A stretch of DNA of 64,000 nucleotides from NCBI GenBank assembly GCA_038246545.1, contig JBBRVW010000004.1, positions 74,123 to 138,122 of the forward strand, written 5' to 3'. Shown piece after piece: positions 1-6,809 of the stretch. The notes under the pieces were generated by a model, which saw only the letters and a list, made by a program, of their open reading frames with translations, was not told the DNA's origin and did no database searches. Each line of letters starts with the position of its first letter. Position 1 is the stretch's first letter. The stretch comes from JBBRVW01 sp038246545. Lineage in GTDB: Bacteria > Actinomycetota > Actinomycetes > JACCUZ01. The position numbers and the translations under genes are program-made.

Positions 1-1
1 G

Positions 2-1231
2 GCCCGGCTAGGGGCGGCCGGTATGTCTCTCCTCTACGCCGATGACGGAACCGCGGCCGCCCTTCTTGAGCGAGCTGCGCGTCTGGCCGAGTCGGGGCCG
101 AGCCGATGGGCGTTGCAAATGGAACTGGCCTACACCTTGTTCCGCAACGGTGCTCCGCTGAGGGCGGCCGGCGTCGCTGAGGACTTCGCGGCCGGTACCG
201 CCGCTGCCGGGGACATCCGTTGGGGGATGCACGCTCGACTCCTCCAGGCCGAGGCCCGTCAGGCCACGGCGCCCGGGCAAGGTACCCCGGACCTGGAGGG
301 GGTGGTTGCGGAAGCGCTCGCGCTGTTCACCGAGCTGCGCGACGACGACGGGCTCGCCTGTGTGCACGACGCGGCGTCCGACGTGGCGAACAGGGCCTCG
401 GACCCTGAGGCGTTCCTCCGGGAGTGCCTGCTCGCCGCGGACCACGCCGAGCGAGCCGGCAAGTTCCGTCAGGCCCGGATGCACCGCCGGAGTGCCCTGC
501 TGCCCATGATCATGGGCCGCCGGCCGGTGAGCGATGGCCTGGCCGAGACCCGACGTCAGATGGCCACCGTGGACCATCGCACGGCGCGGGCGCTCTTACT
601 TTCCTACCTTGGATACTTCACGACGCTGGAGGGCCTCGAGGACGAGGCGGAAGCAGCGTTCGCCGAGGCCGGACGGCTCGCGCAGGAGCTGCATCCCAGC
701 GTCGCCGAAGAGATGGCGTTCTTCCGTGGCTTGTCCGCGCTAGACACCGGACAATGGGGTACCGCTGCCGCCCAGTTCAGGAGACTGTTGGACGAGACGG
801 AAGCCCCCGGCGATCTCGGCGTCTTCGGCACGAACGAGATCTACCTCGCCCACGCGTTGCTTAGCCTGGGTGAGCTGGACGAGGCACGCCGGCTCGTCGC
901 GCAGGCCGACCGCATCGGCACAGAGGCTGGCGACGTCCTGACGGTCGCACACGTCGCATCGACCAAGGCGTGGTTGGCGGCCATCGACGGTGATCGGACG
1001 TCTGTGACTCGCCTGACGCGGCAGGCGATCGACTTGATGCCGTCTGACCTGCTGCTCGACGTGGGGCTGGCTCACGTGGCCTGCGCCGAGGCCGCGGCCC
1101 GGCTCGCCGACCGCCCGCTGCAGCAGGTTCACCTGGGGCTCGCAGTCGACGCCTACGTCCTGAAAGGCAACCGGGTGGGAGAGGCGCGCCTTCGTCACGC
1201 CCGGGCGAAACTCGCCGTACCGCACCAGTAG
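2..1231 (+). CDS. C-terminal part of a TPR-like regulator or ATPase (partial at left edge)
   Basis: The frame is open to the window edge with no stop upstream of the first ATG at 23, so this is probably the 3' end of a longer gene. The visible 400 residues are almost entirely Ala/Leu/Glu-rich amphipathic helices in pairs, typical of tetratricopeptide repeats. I see no Walker, cyclase or helix-turn-helix motif in this part. Similar helical C-termini occur in actinobacterial AAA-ATPase/adenylate cyclase fusions and LuxR/MalT-like regulators, where they act as ligand or protein sensors. The missing N-terminus would decide which one this is. The stop lies 9 bases before the next GTG start, so co-transcription with the FAH-family gene is possible. 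Confidence 0.6.
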   Translation, partial: ARLGAAGMSLLYADDGTAAALLERAARLAESGPSRWALQMELAYTLFRNGAPLRAAGVAEDFAAGTAAAGDIRWGMHARLLQAEARQATAPGQGTPDLEGVVAEALALFTELRDDDGLACVHDAASDVANRASDPEAFLRECLLAADHAERAGKFRQARMHRRSALLPMIMGRRPVSDGLAETRRQMATVDHRTARALLLSYLGYFTTLEGLEDEAEAAFAEAGRLAQELHPSVAEEMAFFRGLSALDTGQWGTAAAQFRRLLDETEAPGDLGVFGTNEIYLAHALLSLGELDEARRLVAQADRIGTEAGDVLTVAHVASTKAWLAAIDGDRTSVTRLTRQAIDLMPSDLLLDVGLAHVACAEAAARLADRPLQQVHLGLAVDAYVLKGNRVGEARLRHARAKLAVPHQ

Positions 1232-1240
1232 CCTCGGCGG

Positions 1241-2041
1241 GTGCGCATCGCGAGGTTCACCACAGGAGACGGAGCGGCGTTCGGCGTCGTCGAGGGCGAC
1301 GTGGAGGGCACCGGCGGCGACCCGCTGACCATCCGGCGGATCGACGGGCACCCGTTCGCGCCGTTCCAGCTGGTCGGCGAACCGCTGCCGCTGGCCGACG
1401 TCCGGCTGCTCGCCCCGGTGCTGCCGAGCAAGGTCGTGGCCGTGGGCCGCAACTACGCCGATCACGCCAGGGAGATGGGCGGGACGGTCGACCCGTCGAC
1501 CGAGCCGCCGGTGGTGTTCCTCAAGCCGTCGACCTCGGTGATCGGGCCCGACGAGGCCGTGCAGTACCCCGTGGGCGTGTCCGAGGAGGTCTCGTACGAG
1601 GGTGAGCTGGCCGTCGTGATCGCGCGGCTGTGCCGCGAGGTCCCCGCCGAGCGGGTGCACGACGTCGTGCTCGGGTTCACCTGTGCCAACGACGTGACCG
1701 CCCGCGACCTCCAGCGCACCGAGCAGCAGTGGGGCCGGGCCAAGGGCTTCGACACGTTCTGCCCGCTCGGCCCCTGGGTGAGCACCGACCTCGACCCGTC
1801 CGACCTCGCCCTCACGACGACGGTCAACGGCGACCTCAAGCAGTCCGGCCGGACGGCGCAGATGGTGCGGAGCGTCGACGAGCTCGTGTCGCACATCAGC
1901 ATGGCGATGACGCTGCTGCCCGGGGACGTGATCCTCACCGGCACGCCCGCAGGCGTCGGCCCGCTGGCTGTCGGCGACGAGGTGAGCGTCTCGATCGAGC
2001 AGGTCGGCACGCTGACCAACCGGGTGGTGGCCCGTGGCTGA
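1241..2041 (+). CDS. Fumarylacetoacetate hydrolase family protein
   Basis: A 266-residue protein with the FAH fold signature. It has the N-terminal cap, then 'VAVGRNYADHA' near residue 68, the metal-binding acidic residues in 'YEGELAVVI' near residue 120, 'CANDVTARDLQ' near 147, and 'GDVILTGTPAGVG' near 228. Family members hydrolyse or decarboxylate 2-keto acids (5-carboxymethyl-2-hydroxymuconate isomerase, acylpyruvase, oxaloacetate decarboxylase). The exact substrate cannot be read from the sequence. The GTG start gives the usual family length. The stop overlaps the gltX start by 8 bases, so the two are probably translationally coupled. An FAH gene directly before gltX is a common actinobacterial arrangement. 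Confidence 0.9.
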   Translation: MRIARFTTGDGAAFGVVEGDVEGTGGDPLTIRRIDGHPFAPFQLVGEPLPLADVRLLAPVLPSKVVAVGRNYADHAREMGGTVDPSTEPPVVFLKPSTSVIGPDEAVQYPVGVSEEVSYEGELAVVIARLCREVPAERVHDVVLGFTCANDVTARDLQRTEQQWGRAKGFDTFCPLGPWVSTDLDPSDLALTTTVNGDLKQSGRTAQMVRSVDELVSHISMAMTLLPGDVILTGTPAGVGPLAVGDEVSVSIEQVGTLTNRVVARG

Positions 2042-3527
2042 CGACACGGCGTCCTCGACCGGACCGGTGCGGGTGCGGGTCGCGCCGTCGCCCACCGGTG
2101 ACCCGCACGTCGGCACCGCGTACATGGCACTGTTCAACCTCGCGTTCGCGCGGCAACAGGGTGGCCAGTTCCTGCTGCGCATCGAGGACACCGACCGCGC
2201 GCGCTACGTCGAGTCCAGCGAGCAGCAGATCTTCGACACCCTGCACTGGCTCGGGCTCGACTGGGACGAGGGCCCGGACAAGGGCGGCCCCTACGCGCCG
2301 TACCGCCAGAGCGAGCGGTCCTCCACCTACACGCAGCACGTCGACCGGCTGCTCGAAGCCGGCCACGCGTACCACTGCTGGTGCTCGACCGAGCGGCTCG
2401 CCCAGATGCGCGAGGAGCAGCAGAAGGCCAAGCTGCCCACCGGCTACGACCGGCTGTGCGTCGGGAGGACGCGCGACGAGCGGGCGCAGCTCGACGGGTT
2501 CAGCGAGCAGCCGGTGGTGCGGATGCTGGTCCCCGACGATGCCCCGCTCGTCTTCGACGACGTCATCCGGGGCGAGGTGAAGGCTCCCCGCCCCGACGAC
2601 CAGGTCATCGTCAAGGCCGACGGGTTCCCGACGTACCACCTCGCGAACGTGGTCGACGACCACGAGATGGGCATCACCCACGTCGTGCGCGGCGAGGAAT
2701 GGATCTCGTCGACCCCCAAGCACGTGCTGCTGTACGACTGGCTCGGCTGGGAGCGGCCGACGTTCGCGCACATGCCCCTGTTGCGCAACACCGACAAGTC
2801 GAAGATCTCCAAGCGCACCAACCCCGCGGCGCGGCTGCTGTGGTTCCAGGAGCAGGGCTACCTGCCCGAGGCGCTGCGCAACTTCCTGGGGCTGATGGGA
2901 TATTCGCAGTCCGACGGCGAGGAGATCTTCTCCTTCGACGACATGGTGCGCGACTTCGACTGGGGCCGGGTCAACACGGTCGGTCCGGTGTTCGACCTCG
3001 ACAAGCTCGGCTGGCTCAACGGGCACTACGTGCGCGAGCTGTCGGTGCCGGACCTCGCCGCCCGGATCACCGCTCACCTCGTCCGGGCCGGGCAGCTGCC
3101 GCCCGAGCCGACCGCGGAGCAGCGGGCGCTGATCGAGGCGGCCACGCCGCTGGTCAACGAGCGGATGCAGGTGCTCTCGGAGGCTGAGTCGATGCTCGGC
3201 TTCCTGCTGGTGGCCGAGTCCGAGTTCCGCGTCGACCAGGACGACGCCGCCAAGGTGCTCGGCCCGGACGCCCGGCCGGTGATCGAGGCGTCGATCGCGG
3301 CACTGACCGCGCTGGAGTCGTGGACCCACGAGGACATCGAGGCCGCGTTGCGCACCGCGTTGCTCGCGGACGGTCTCGGGCTCAAGCCCAAGGTGGCGTT
3401 CGGCCCGGTGCGGGTGGCGGTCACGGGCCGCCGGGTGTCGCCGCCGCTGTTCGAGTCCCTCGAGCTGCTGGGCCGCGAGCGGTCGCTGGAGCGGCTGCGC
3501 GCCGCCCTCGCGATGAGCGACGAGTAG
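2034..3527 (+). CDS. gltX: Glutamyl-tRNA synthetase
   Basis: Class I aminoacyl-tRNA synthetase of 497 residues that charges tRNA-Glu. In many actinobacteria it also charges tRNA-Gln, which is then corrected by GatCAB. The HIGH-type motif is 'PSPTGDPHVGTAYMA' (residues 18-32, HVGT variant). The KMSKS-type loop is 'SKISKR' near residue 257. The length fits the bacterial discriminating/non-discriminating GluRS family. The GTG start at 2034 lies inside the end of the FAH-family gene. Substrates for this enzyme, tRNA-Gln and tRNA-Glu, are encoded less than 2 kb downstream. Confidence 0.97.
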   Translation: MADDTASSTGPVRVRVAPSPTGDPHVGTAYMALFNLAFARQQGGQFLLRIEDTDRARYVESSEQQIFDTLHWLGLDWDEGPDKGGPYAPYRQSERSSTYTQHVDRLLEAGHAYHCWCSTERLAQMREEQQKAKLPTGYDRLCVGRTRDERAQLDGFSEQPVVRMLVPDDAPLVFDDVIRGEVKAPRPDDQVIVKADGFPTYHLANVVDDHEMGITHVVRGEEWISSTPKHVLLYDWLGWERPTFAHMPLLRNTDKSKISKRTNPAARLLWFQEQGYLPEALRNFLGLMGYSQSDGEEIFSFDDMVRDFDWGRVNTVGPVFDLDKLGWLNGHYVRELSVPDLAARITAHLVRAGQLPPEPTAEQRALIEAATPLVNERMQVLSEAESMLGFLLVAESEFRVDQDDAAKVLGPDARPVIEASIAALTALESWTHEDIEAALRTALLADGLGLKPKVAFGPVRVAVTGRRVSPPLFESLELLGRERSLERLRAALAMSDE

Positions 3528-3540
3528 GCCGGGTACGCGG

Positions 3541-4221
3541 GTGGTCCGCGGGGTGCTGTTCGACGTCGACGACACTCTCGTCGACCATGCCGGCGCGGGT
3601 CGCGCGGCGATCGTCGAGCAGCTGCGCGAGCTGGGGCTGCCGCACCGCCCCGAGGACGCCGACCGCTGGCGGGCCCTGGAGGAGCGGCACTTCGCGCGGT
3701 TCCTCGCTGGTGAGCTCGGCTTCCAGCAGCAGCGTCGGGAGCGGGTCCGCGACATGGTCGACGACCAGGATCTCGAGGACGAGGCGGCCGATGCCTGGTT
3801 CGCGGCGTACAACGAGCGGTTCGAGGCGGGCTGGGCGTGCTTCGACGACGTGCTGGCCGCCCTGGCCGCGCTGGACGAGCGCGGTCTGCCGGTCGGAGTC
3901 GTGACCAACCTCGACGCCGGCCGACAGCGCCGCAAGCTGGAGCGGGTCGGCCTCGGCGGCCGCTTCGGCGTGCTCGTGGGCTTGGACACGCTGGGCGTCG
4001 GCAAGCCCGACGCCGCGGTGTTCCGGCACGCCTGCGAGCTGCTGGGGACCCGTCCCGGTGAGACCGCGTTCGTGGGGGACCGGCTCGACCACGACGCCGT
4101 CGGTGCCCGCGACGCAGGGCTGCTCGCCGTGTGGGTGGACCGCGCCGGTCCGTCCGCCGACGTGCCGTCGGGGGTCGTCCGGGTGCGGTCGCTGGCCGAG
4201 CTCGCGGAGGTGCTGGTGTGA
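3541..4221 (+). CDS. HAD-superfamily hydrolase (phosphoglycolate phosphatase-like)
   Basis: A 226-residue haloacid dehalogenase-type phosphatase. Motif I is 'FDVDDTLVD' at residues 6-14, with the nucleophile Asp and general-acid Asp. Motif II Thr lies in 'VVTNLD' near residue 121, motif III Lys in 'GKPDAAVF' near 155, and motif IV 'VGDRLDHDAVGA' near 178. The helical cap between motifs I and II places it in subfamily I. Substrate is unknown; small phosphorylated metabolites are usual. It starts with GTG 13 bases after gltX, and its TGA overlaps the GTG of the next gene, which points to one operon. Confidence 0.88.
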   Translation: MVRGVLFDVDDTLVDHAGAGRAAIVEQLRELGLPHRPEDADRWRALEERHFARFLAGELGFQQQRRERVRDMVDDQDLEDEAADAWFAAYNERFEAGWACFDDVLAALAALDERGLPVGVVTNLDAGRQRRKLERVGLGGRFGVLVGLDTLGVGKPDAAVFRHACELLGTRPGETAFVGDRLDHDAVGARDAGLLAVWVDRAGPSADVPSGVVRVRSLAELAEVLV

Positions 4222-5252
4222 CGCTGCCGGAGCCGGCGTACGGCCCTTCCTGGCCGACCACGGCCGACGCGACCCGGGACGCCGCCCCGCACCCGCGGCT
4301 GCTCCGCACCGCGCGGGCCCGGTGGTGGCGGCCTGTCCTGGGACTGCTGTTCGCAGCCGCCGTGGTGGTCGTGGTCTCGGTGGTGGTCGTCCTCGTCGCC
4401 ACCCTGCTGGCCGGGTCCGGACCGGTCGACCAGCGCACCGGCGACGCCCTCGACCCGGGGACGTGGCAGGGCCTGCTCGCGAACAACCTGGTGATCGTCA
4501 CGATCGTGCCGGCTGCGGTGCTCGCCGTCCTCCTCGTGCACCGGGAGCGGGTCGGGTGGCTCGCCTCGGTGACGGGCCGACCGCGGTGGGGCCTGCTGCT
4601 GCGGTTCTTCGCACTGGCCGTCGTGGTGGTGCTCGCGAGCTACGGGCTGTCGTACCTGCTCCCGACCTCGACGTCGCTCGACGGCACCCCGCCGTCCACC
4701 CGCGCGCTGCTCGCCACCCTGGCCGTGATCCTGCTCACCACCCCGCTGCAGTCGATGGCCGAGGAGGTCGGCTTCCGCGGCTACGTCACGCAGGCGGTCG
4801 CCTCCTGGGCGGCCCGCCCCGCGGTCGGCATCGGCGTCGGCGTCGTGGTGAGCGCCACGCTCTTCGCGCTGGCGCACGGCGCCCAGGATCCGTGGCTGTT
4901 CGGCGACCGGTTCGCTTTCGGGCTCACGGCCTCCTGGCTGGCCTGGCGCACTGGCGGGCTCGAGGCGCCGGTGGCCCTGCATGCGGTGAACAACTTGCTC
5001 AGCCTGGCGGCCGGGGCGTTCTCCGGAACGCTGTCCGACTCCTTGTCCCTGTCCACCCTGGAGTGGCAGTTCGCGGTGCTGGACGTCGTGTCGGTGGTGG
5101 TCTTCGCGGTGTGCGTCGACCGGCTGGTGCGACGCTGGCAGCCCGCCCGGCTACGGGTTTTGTCCCCCGCGCCACGGGTCGGCTATCCTGACCGACGCCC
5201 GTCCAGCCCGCCGCCAGCGGGAGACGACGCAAGCCCTTGGGGTATGGGGTAA
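4218..5252 (+). CDS. CPBP-family intramembrane metalloprotease; frame ends inside tRNA-Gln
   Basis: A polytopic membrane protein of about 344 residues with the three CPBP/Abi (CAAX protease) motifs. These are 'EEVGFRGYV' (EExxxR), 'FALAHG' (FxxxH) and 'HAVNNLLSL' (HxxxN), all near residues 180-265, flanked by at least six hydrophobic segments. Family members cleave within membranes, and bacterial substrates are mostly unknown. I chose the GTG at 4218 because it overlaps the HAD stop (GTGA); an earlier in-frame start would lie far inside the HAD gene. The only in-frame stop is TAA at 5250-5252, 15 bases into tRNA-Gln, so the last five codons are shared with the tRNA. Confidence 0.85.
   Translation: MTLPEPAYGPSWPTTADATRDAAPHPRLLRTARARWWRPVLGLLFAAAVVVVVSVVVVLVATLLAGSGPVDQRTGDALDPGTWQGLLANNLVIVTIVPAAVLAVLLVHRERVGWLASVTGRPRWGLLLRFFALAVVVVLASYGLSYLLPTSTSLDGTPPSTRALLATLAVILLTTPLQSMAEEVGFRGYVTQAVASWAARPAVGIGVGVVVSATLFALAHGAQDPWLFGDRFAFGLTASWLAWRTGGLEAPVALHAVNNLLSLAAGAFSGTLSDSLSLSTLEWQFAVLDVVSVVVFAVCVDRLVRRWQPARLRVLSPAPRVGYPDRRPSSPPPAGDDASPWGMG
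5160..5189 (+). promoter_or_regulatory. Putative promoter of tRNA-Gln
   Basis: TTGTCC at 5160-5165 and TATCCT at 5184-5189 with an 18-base spacer, about 49 bases before the tRNA. It lies within the 3' end of the CPBP gene. The -10 matches the actinobacterial TANNNT pattern. Inferred from sequence only. Confidence 0.5.
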
Positions 5253-5309
5253 TTGGCAGCCCGACTGATTCTGGTTCAGTTAGTCTTGGTTCGAGTCCAG
5301 GTACCCCAG
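5238..5309 (+). tRNA. tRNA-Gln (anticodon CTG)
   Basis: It folds as a full cloverleaf. The 7-bp acceptor pairs 5238-5244 with 5302-5308, the discriminator G is at 5309, the anticodon stem ACTGA/TCAGT encloses a 7-base loop with CTG, and the T-arm has the TTCGAGT loop. CCA is not encoded. It overlaps the last 15 bases of the CPBP reading frame. It reads CAG, the preferred Gln codon in high-GC genomes. Confidence 0.95.
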
Positions 5310-5388
5310 CTCGGCAGGTCCACCGGAGCTCTCCGGTAGAGTTCCTGCTCGCGCAGGCGGCCCTCCGGGGCGGCGGCGCACGCATCGT

Positions 5389-5464
5389 GGCCCCGTTGTG
5401 TAGCGGCCTAGCACGCCGCCCTCTCAAGGCGGTAGCGCGGGTTCGAATCCCGTCGGGGCTACCA
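5389..5464 (+). tRNA. tRNA-Glu (anticodon CTC)
   Basis: Cloverleaf with acceptor GGCCCCG/CGGGGCT (one G-T pair), anticodon stem CCGCC/GGCGG with a CTC loop, and T-arm GCGGG-TTCGAAT-CCCGT. Discriminator A at 5461 is followed by encoded CCA at 5462-5464. It reads GAG and lies about 80 bases after tRNA-Gln, probably in one transcript. A strong hairpin follows immediately. Confidence 0.95.
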
Positions 5465-5467
5465 CGA

Positions 5468-5498
5468 GAACCCCCAGGTCCAGCGGGCCTGGGGGTTC
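5468..5498 (+). terminator. Terminator hairpin after the tRNA pair
   Basis: A perfect 11-bp stem (GAACCCCCAGG / CCTGGGGGTTC) with a 9-base loop directly after tRNA-Glu. No long T run follows, as is usual for high-GC actinobacterial terminators. Confidence 0.8.
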
Positions 5499-5594
5499 TG
5501 CTGTCCCCGGCCCACGACGTTGCCCGAAGCCGGGGCGGTGCGCGACGGCCGCTCGCGGCCTAGCGTGGGATCGATCGACGAGAAGGGGTGCACT

Positions 5595-5855
5595 GTGGCT
5601 GTCCAGGACGAGGTGGAGCTCGAGGTGCTGCGGGCCGTCGAGCGGGAGGCCTGCGTGCACGTCGCTGGCATCGCCGCGTGCTACCCGGGTACGGACCCCG
5701 GCGACGTCGCCCTGACCGTCGAGCGGCTCGCGGCCCGTGGCGAGATCACCGCGGTCGACCTCACCGTCCGTCGGGGCGAGGTGCACGACGTGCGGCTCGG
5801 CGAGGCGGGCGAGCGCCGGCTGGTCGCCAGCCGTCCCGACGGGGACCCGCACTGA
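5595..5855 (+). CDS. Small winged-helix-like protein of unknown function
   Basis: An 86-residue acidic protein. I chose the GTG at 5595 because AGAAGGGG lies 6-13 bases upstream; the in-frame codons before it have no such site. The pattern (helical 'ELEVLRAVEREACVHVAGIA', then 'LTVERLAARGEI', then a beta wing ending 'VHDVRLGEAGERRL') resembles a compact winged-helix DNA-binding fold. I cannot assign a family. It is monocistronic, between the tRNA terminator and the convergent ndgR gene, with only 33 bases separating the two stops. Confidence 0.6.
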   Translation: MAVQDEVELEVLRAVEREACVHVAGIAACYPGTDPGDVALTVERLAARGEITAVDLTVRRGEVHDVRLGEAGERRLVASRPDGDPH

Positions 5856-5888
5856 CGGGGCGGGCCAGAATGTCGACGGGCCGACGTG

Positions 5889-6746
5889 TCAGCCGCCGCT
5901 GGCAGCGGTCGCGCGGGTAGCGGTCGCGCGGGTAGCGGTCGCGCGGGTCGGCGACCGCCCGTCGGGTGCGGCCGGGGCGGTGGAAGCTGCCGGTACGCCG
6001 GTGGCACCGGCGGCGGCCGCCTGCTGCTGGGCCTGCTGGTGCTGGAGCACCTCGCTGAGCTTGGCCGCGGCGGCGCAGACGATCTGAGCGTGCAGTCGCC
6101 CCGGCTGGCGGCTCAGCCGCTCGACCGGGCCGGACACCGAGACCGCCGCCACGATGCGTCCGCCCGGCCCGCGCACGGGGGCGGACACGGAGGCGACGCC
6201 GGGCTCTCGCTCGCCGACGCTCTGCGCCCAGCCGCGGCGACGTACGGCCGAGAGCTGGGTGGCGGTGAACTTCGCCTCGCGCAGGCCGCGGTGCAGCCGG
6301 TCGGGCTCCTCCCAGGCCAGCAGGATCTGGGCGGCGGAGCCGGCCTTCATCGTCAGGGTCGCGCCGACGGGGACCGTGTCGCGCAGGCCGGTGAGGCGCT
6401 CGGCGCCCGCGACGCACACCCGGCTGTCGCCCTGGCGGCGGTAGAGCTGGGCGCTCTCGCCGGTGATGTCACGCAGCCGGGCGAGCACCGGGTTCGCCGC
6501 CTCGAGCAGCCGGTCCTCGCCGGCAGCGGTCGCGAGCTCGCGCAGCCGGGGGCCTAGGACGAAGCGGCCCTGGAGGTCGCGGGCGACGAGGCGGTGGTGC
6601 TCCAGCGCGGTGGCCAGCCGGTGCGCGGTGGGCCGCGCGAGACCGGTGGCGGCGACCAGCGAGGCGAGGCTGGCGGGGCCAGCCTCGAGGGCTCCGAGAA
6701 CGATGGCGGCCTTGTCCAGGACGCCGACTCCGCTAGAGTTGTCCAT
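5889..6746 (-). CDS. ndgR: IclR-family regulator of leucine and branched-chain genes, NdgR/LtbR type
   Basis: A 285-residue IclR regulator that starts 'MDNSSGVGVLDKAA', the hallmark N-terminus of Streptomyces NdgR. It has a winged helix-turn-helix (residues 8-70, 'LARPTAHRLATALEHH') and the C-terminal effector domain ('GERLTGLRDTVP', 'MKAGSAAQI', 'GEREPGVASVSAPV'). NdgR/LtbR proteins bind the leuC promoter and respond to amino acid supply. It is divergent from leuC with 63 bases between start codons. The start at 6746 was preferred to an ATG seven codons upstream because it matches the family N-terminus. The last 50 residues (Gln/Ala-rich, then three copies of RATAT) extend beyond the usual length of about 240. 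Confidence 0.9.
   Translation of the reverse strand: MDNSSGVGVLDKAAIVLGALEAGPASLASLVAATGLARPTAHRLATALEHHRLVARDLQGRFVLGPRLRELATAAGEDRLLEAANPVLARLRDITGESAQLYRRQGDSRVCVAGAERLTGLRDTVPVGATLTMKAGSAAQILLAWEEPDRLHRGLREAKFTATQLSAVRRRGWAQSVGEREPGVASVSAPVRGPGGRIVAAVSVSGPVERLSRQPGRLHAQIVCAAAAKLSEVLQHQQAQQQAAAAGATGVPAASTAPAAPDGRSPTRATATRATATRATAASGG
5901..5945. repeat. 15-bp tandem repeat in the 3' end of ndgR
   Basis: Three head-to-tail copies of a 15-bp unit (consensus GGTAGCGGTCGCGCG, first copy one mismatch). They encode the repeated Thr-Arg-Ala tail of the regulator. In-frame copy number change would only lengthen or shorten the tail. Confidence 0.9.
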
Positions 6747-6759
6747 GTACCGATACTGC

Positions 6760-6778
6760 CGTCTCAACCGTCGAGACG
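6760..6778. promoter_or_regulatory. Candidate NdgR operator in the ndgR-leuC gap
   Basis: Inverted repeat CGTCTC-N7-GAGACG midway between the divergent starts, with a third CGTCTC half-site at 6790-6795, 15 bases before leuC. The position fits autoregulation and control of leuCD. Binding is inferred. Confidence 0.5.
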
Positions 6779-6809
6779 CAAGTAGAGCCCCGTCTCACAG
6801 GGAGAAACA

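Noticed and set aside
1935..4982. A 1015-codon open frame on the minus strand
   Set aside because: It lies antisense to gltX, the HAD and CPBP genes, reads as Arg/Gly/Pro/His-rich low complexity and has no domain. High third-position GC leaves stop-free shadows.
5317..5340. ACCGGAG/CTCCGGT inverted repeat between the tRNAs
   Set aside because: A 2-base loop cannot form a stable hairpin and no further context supports a function.
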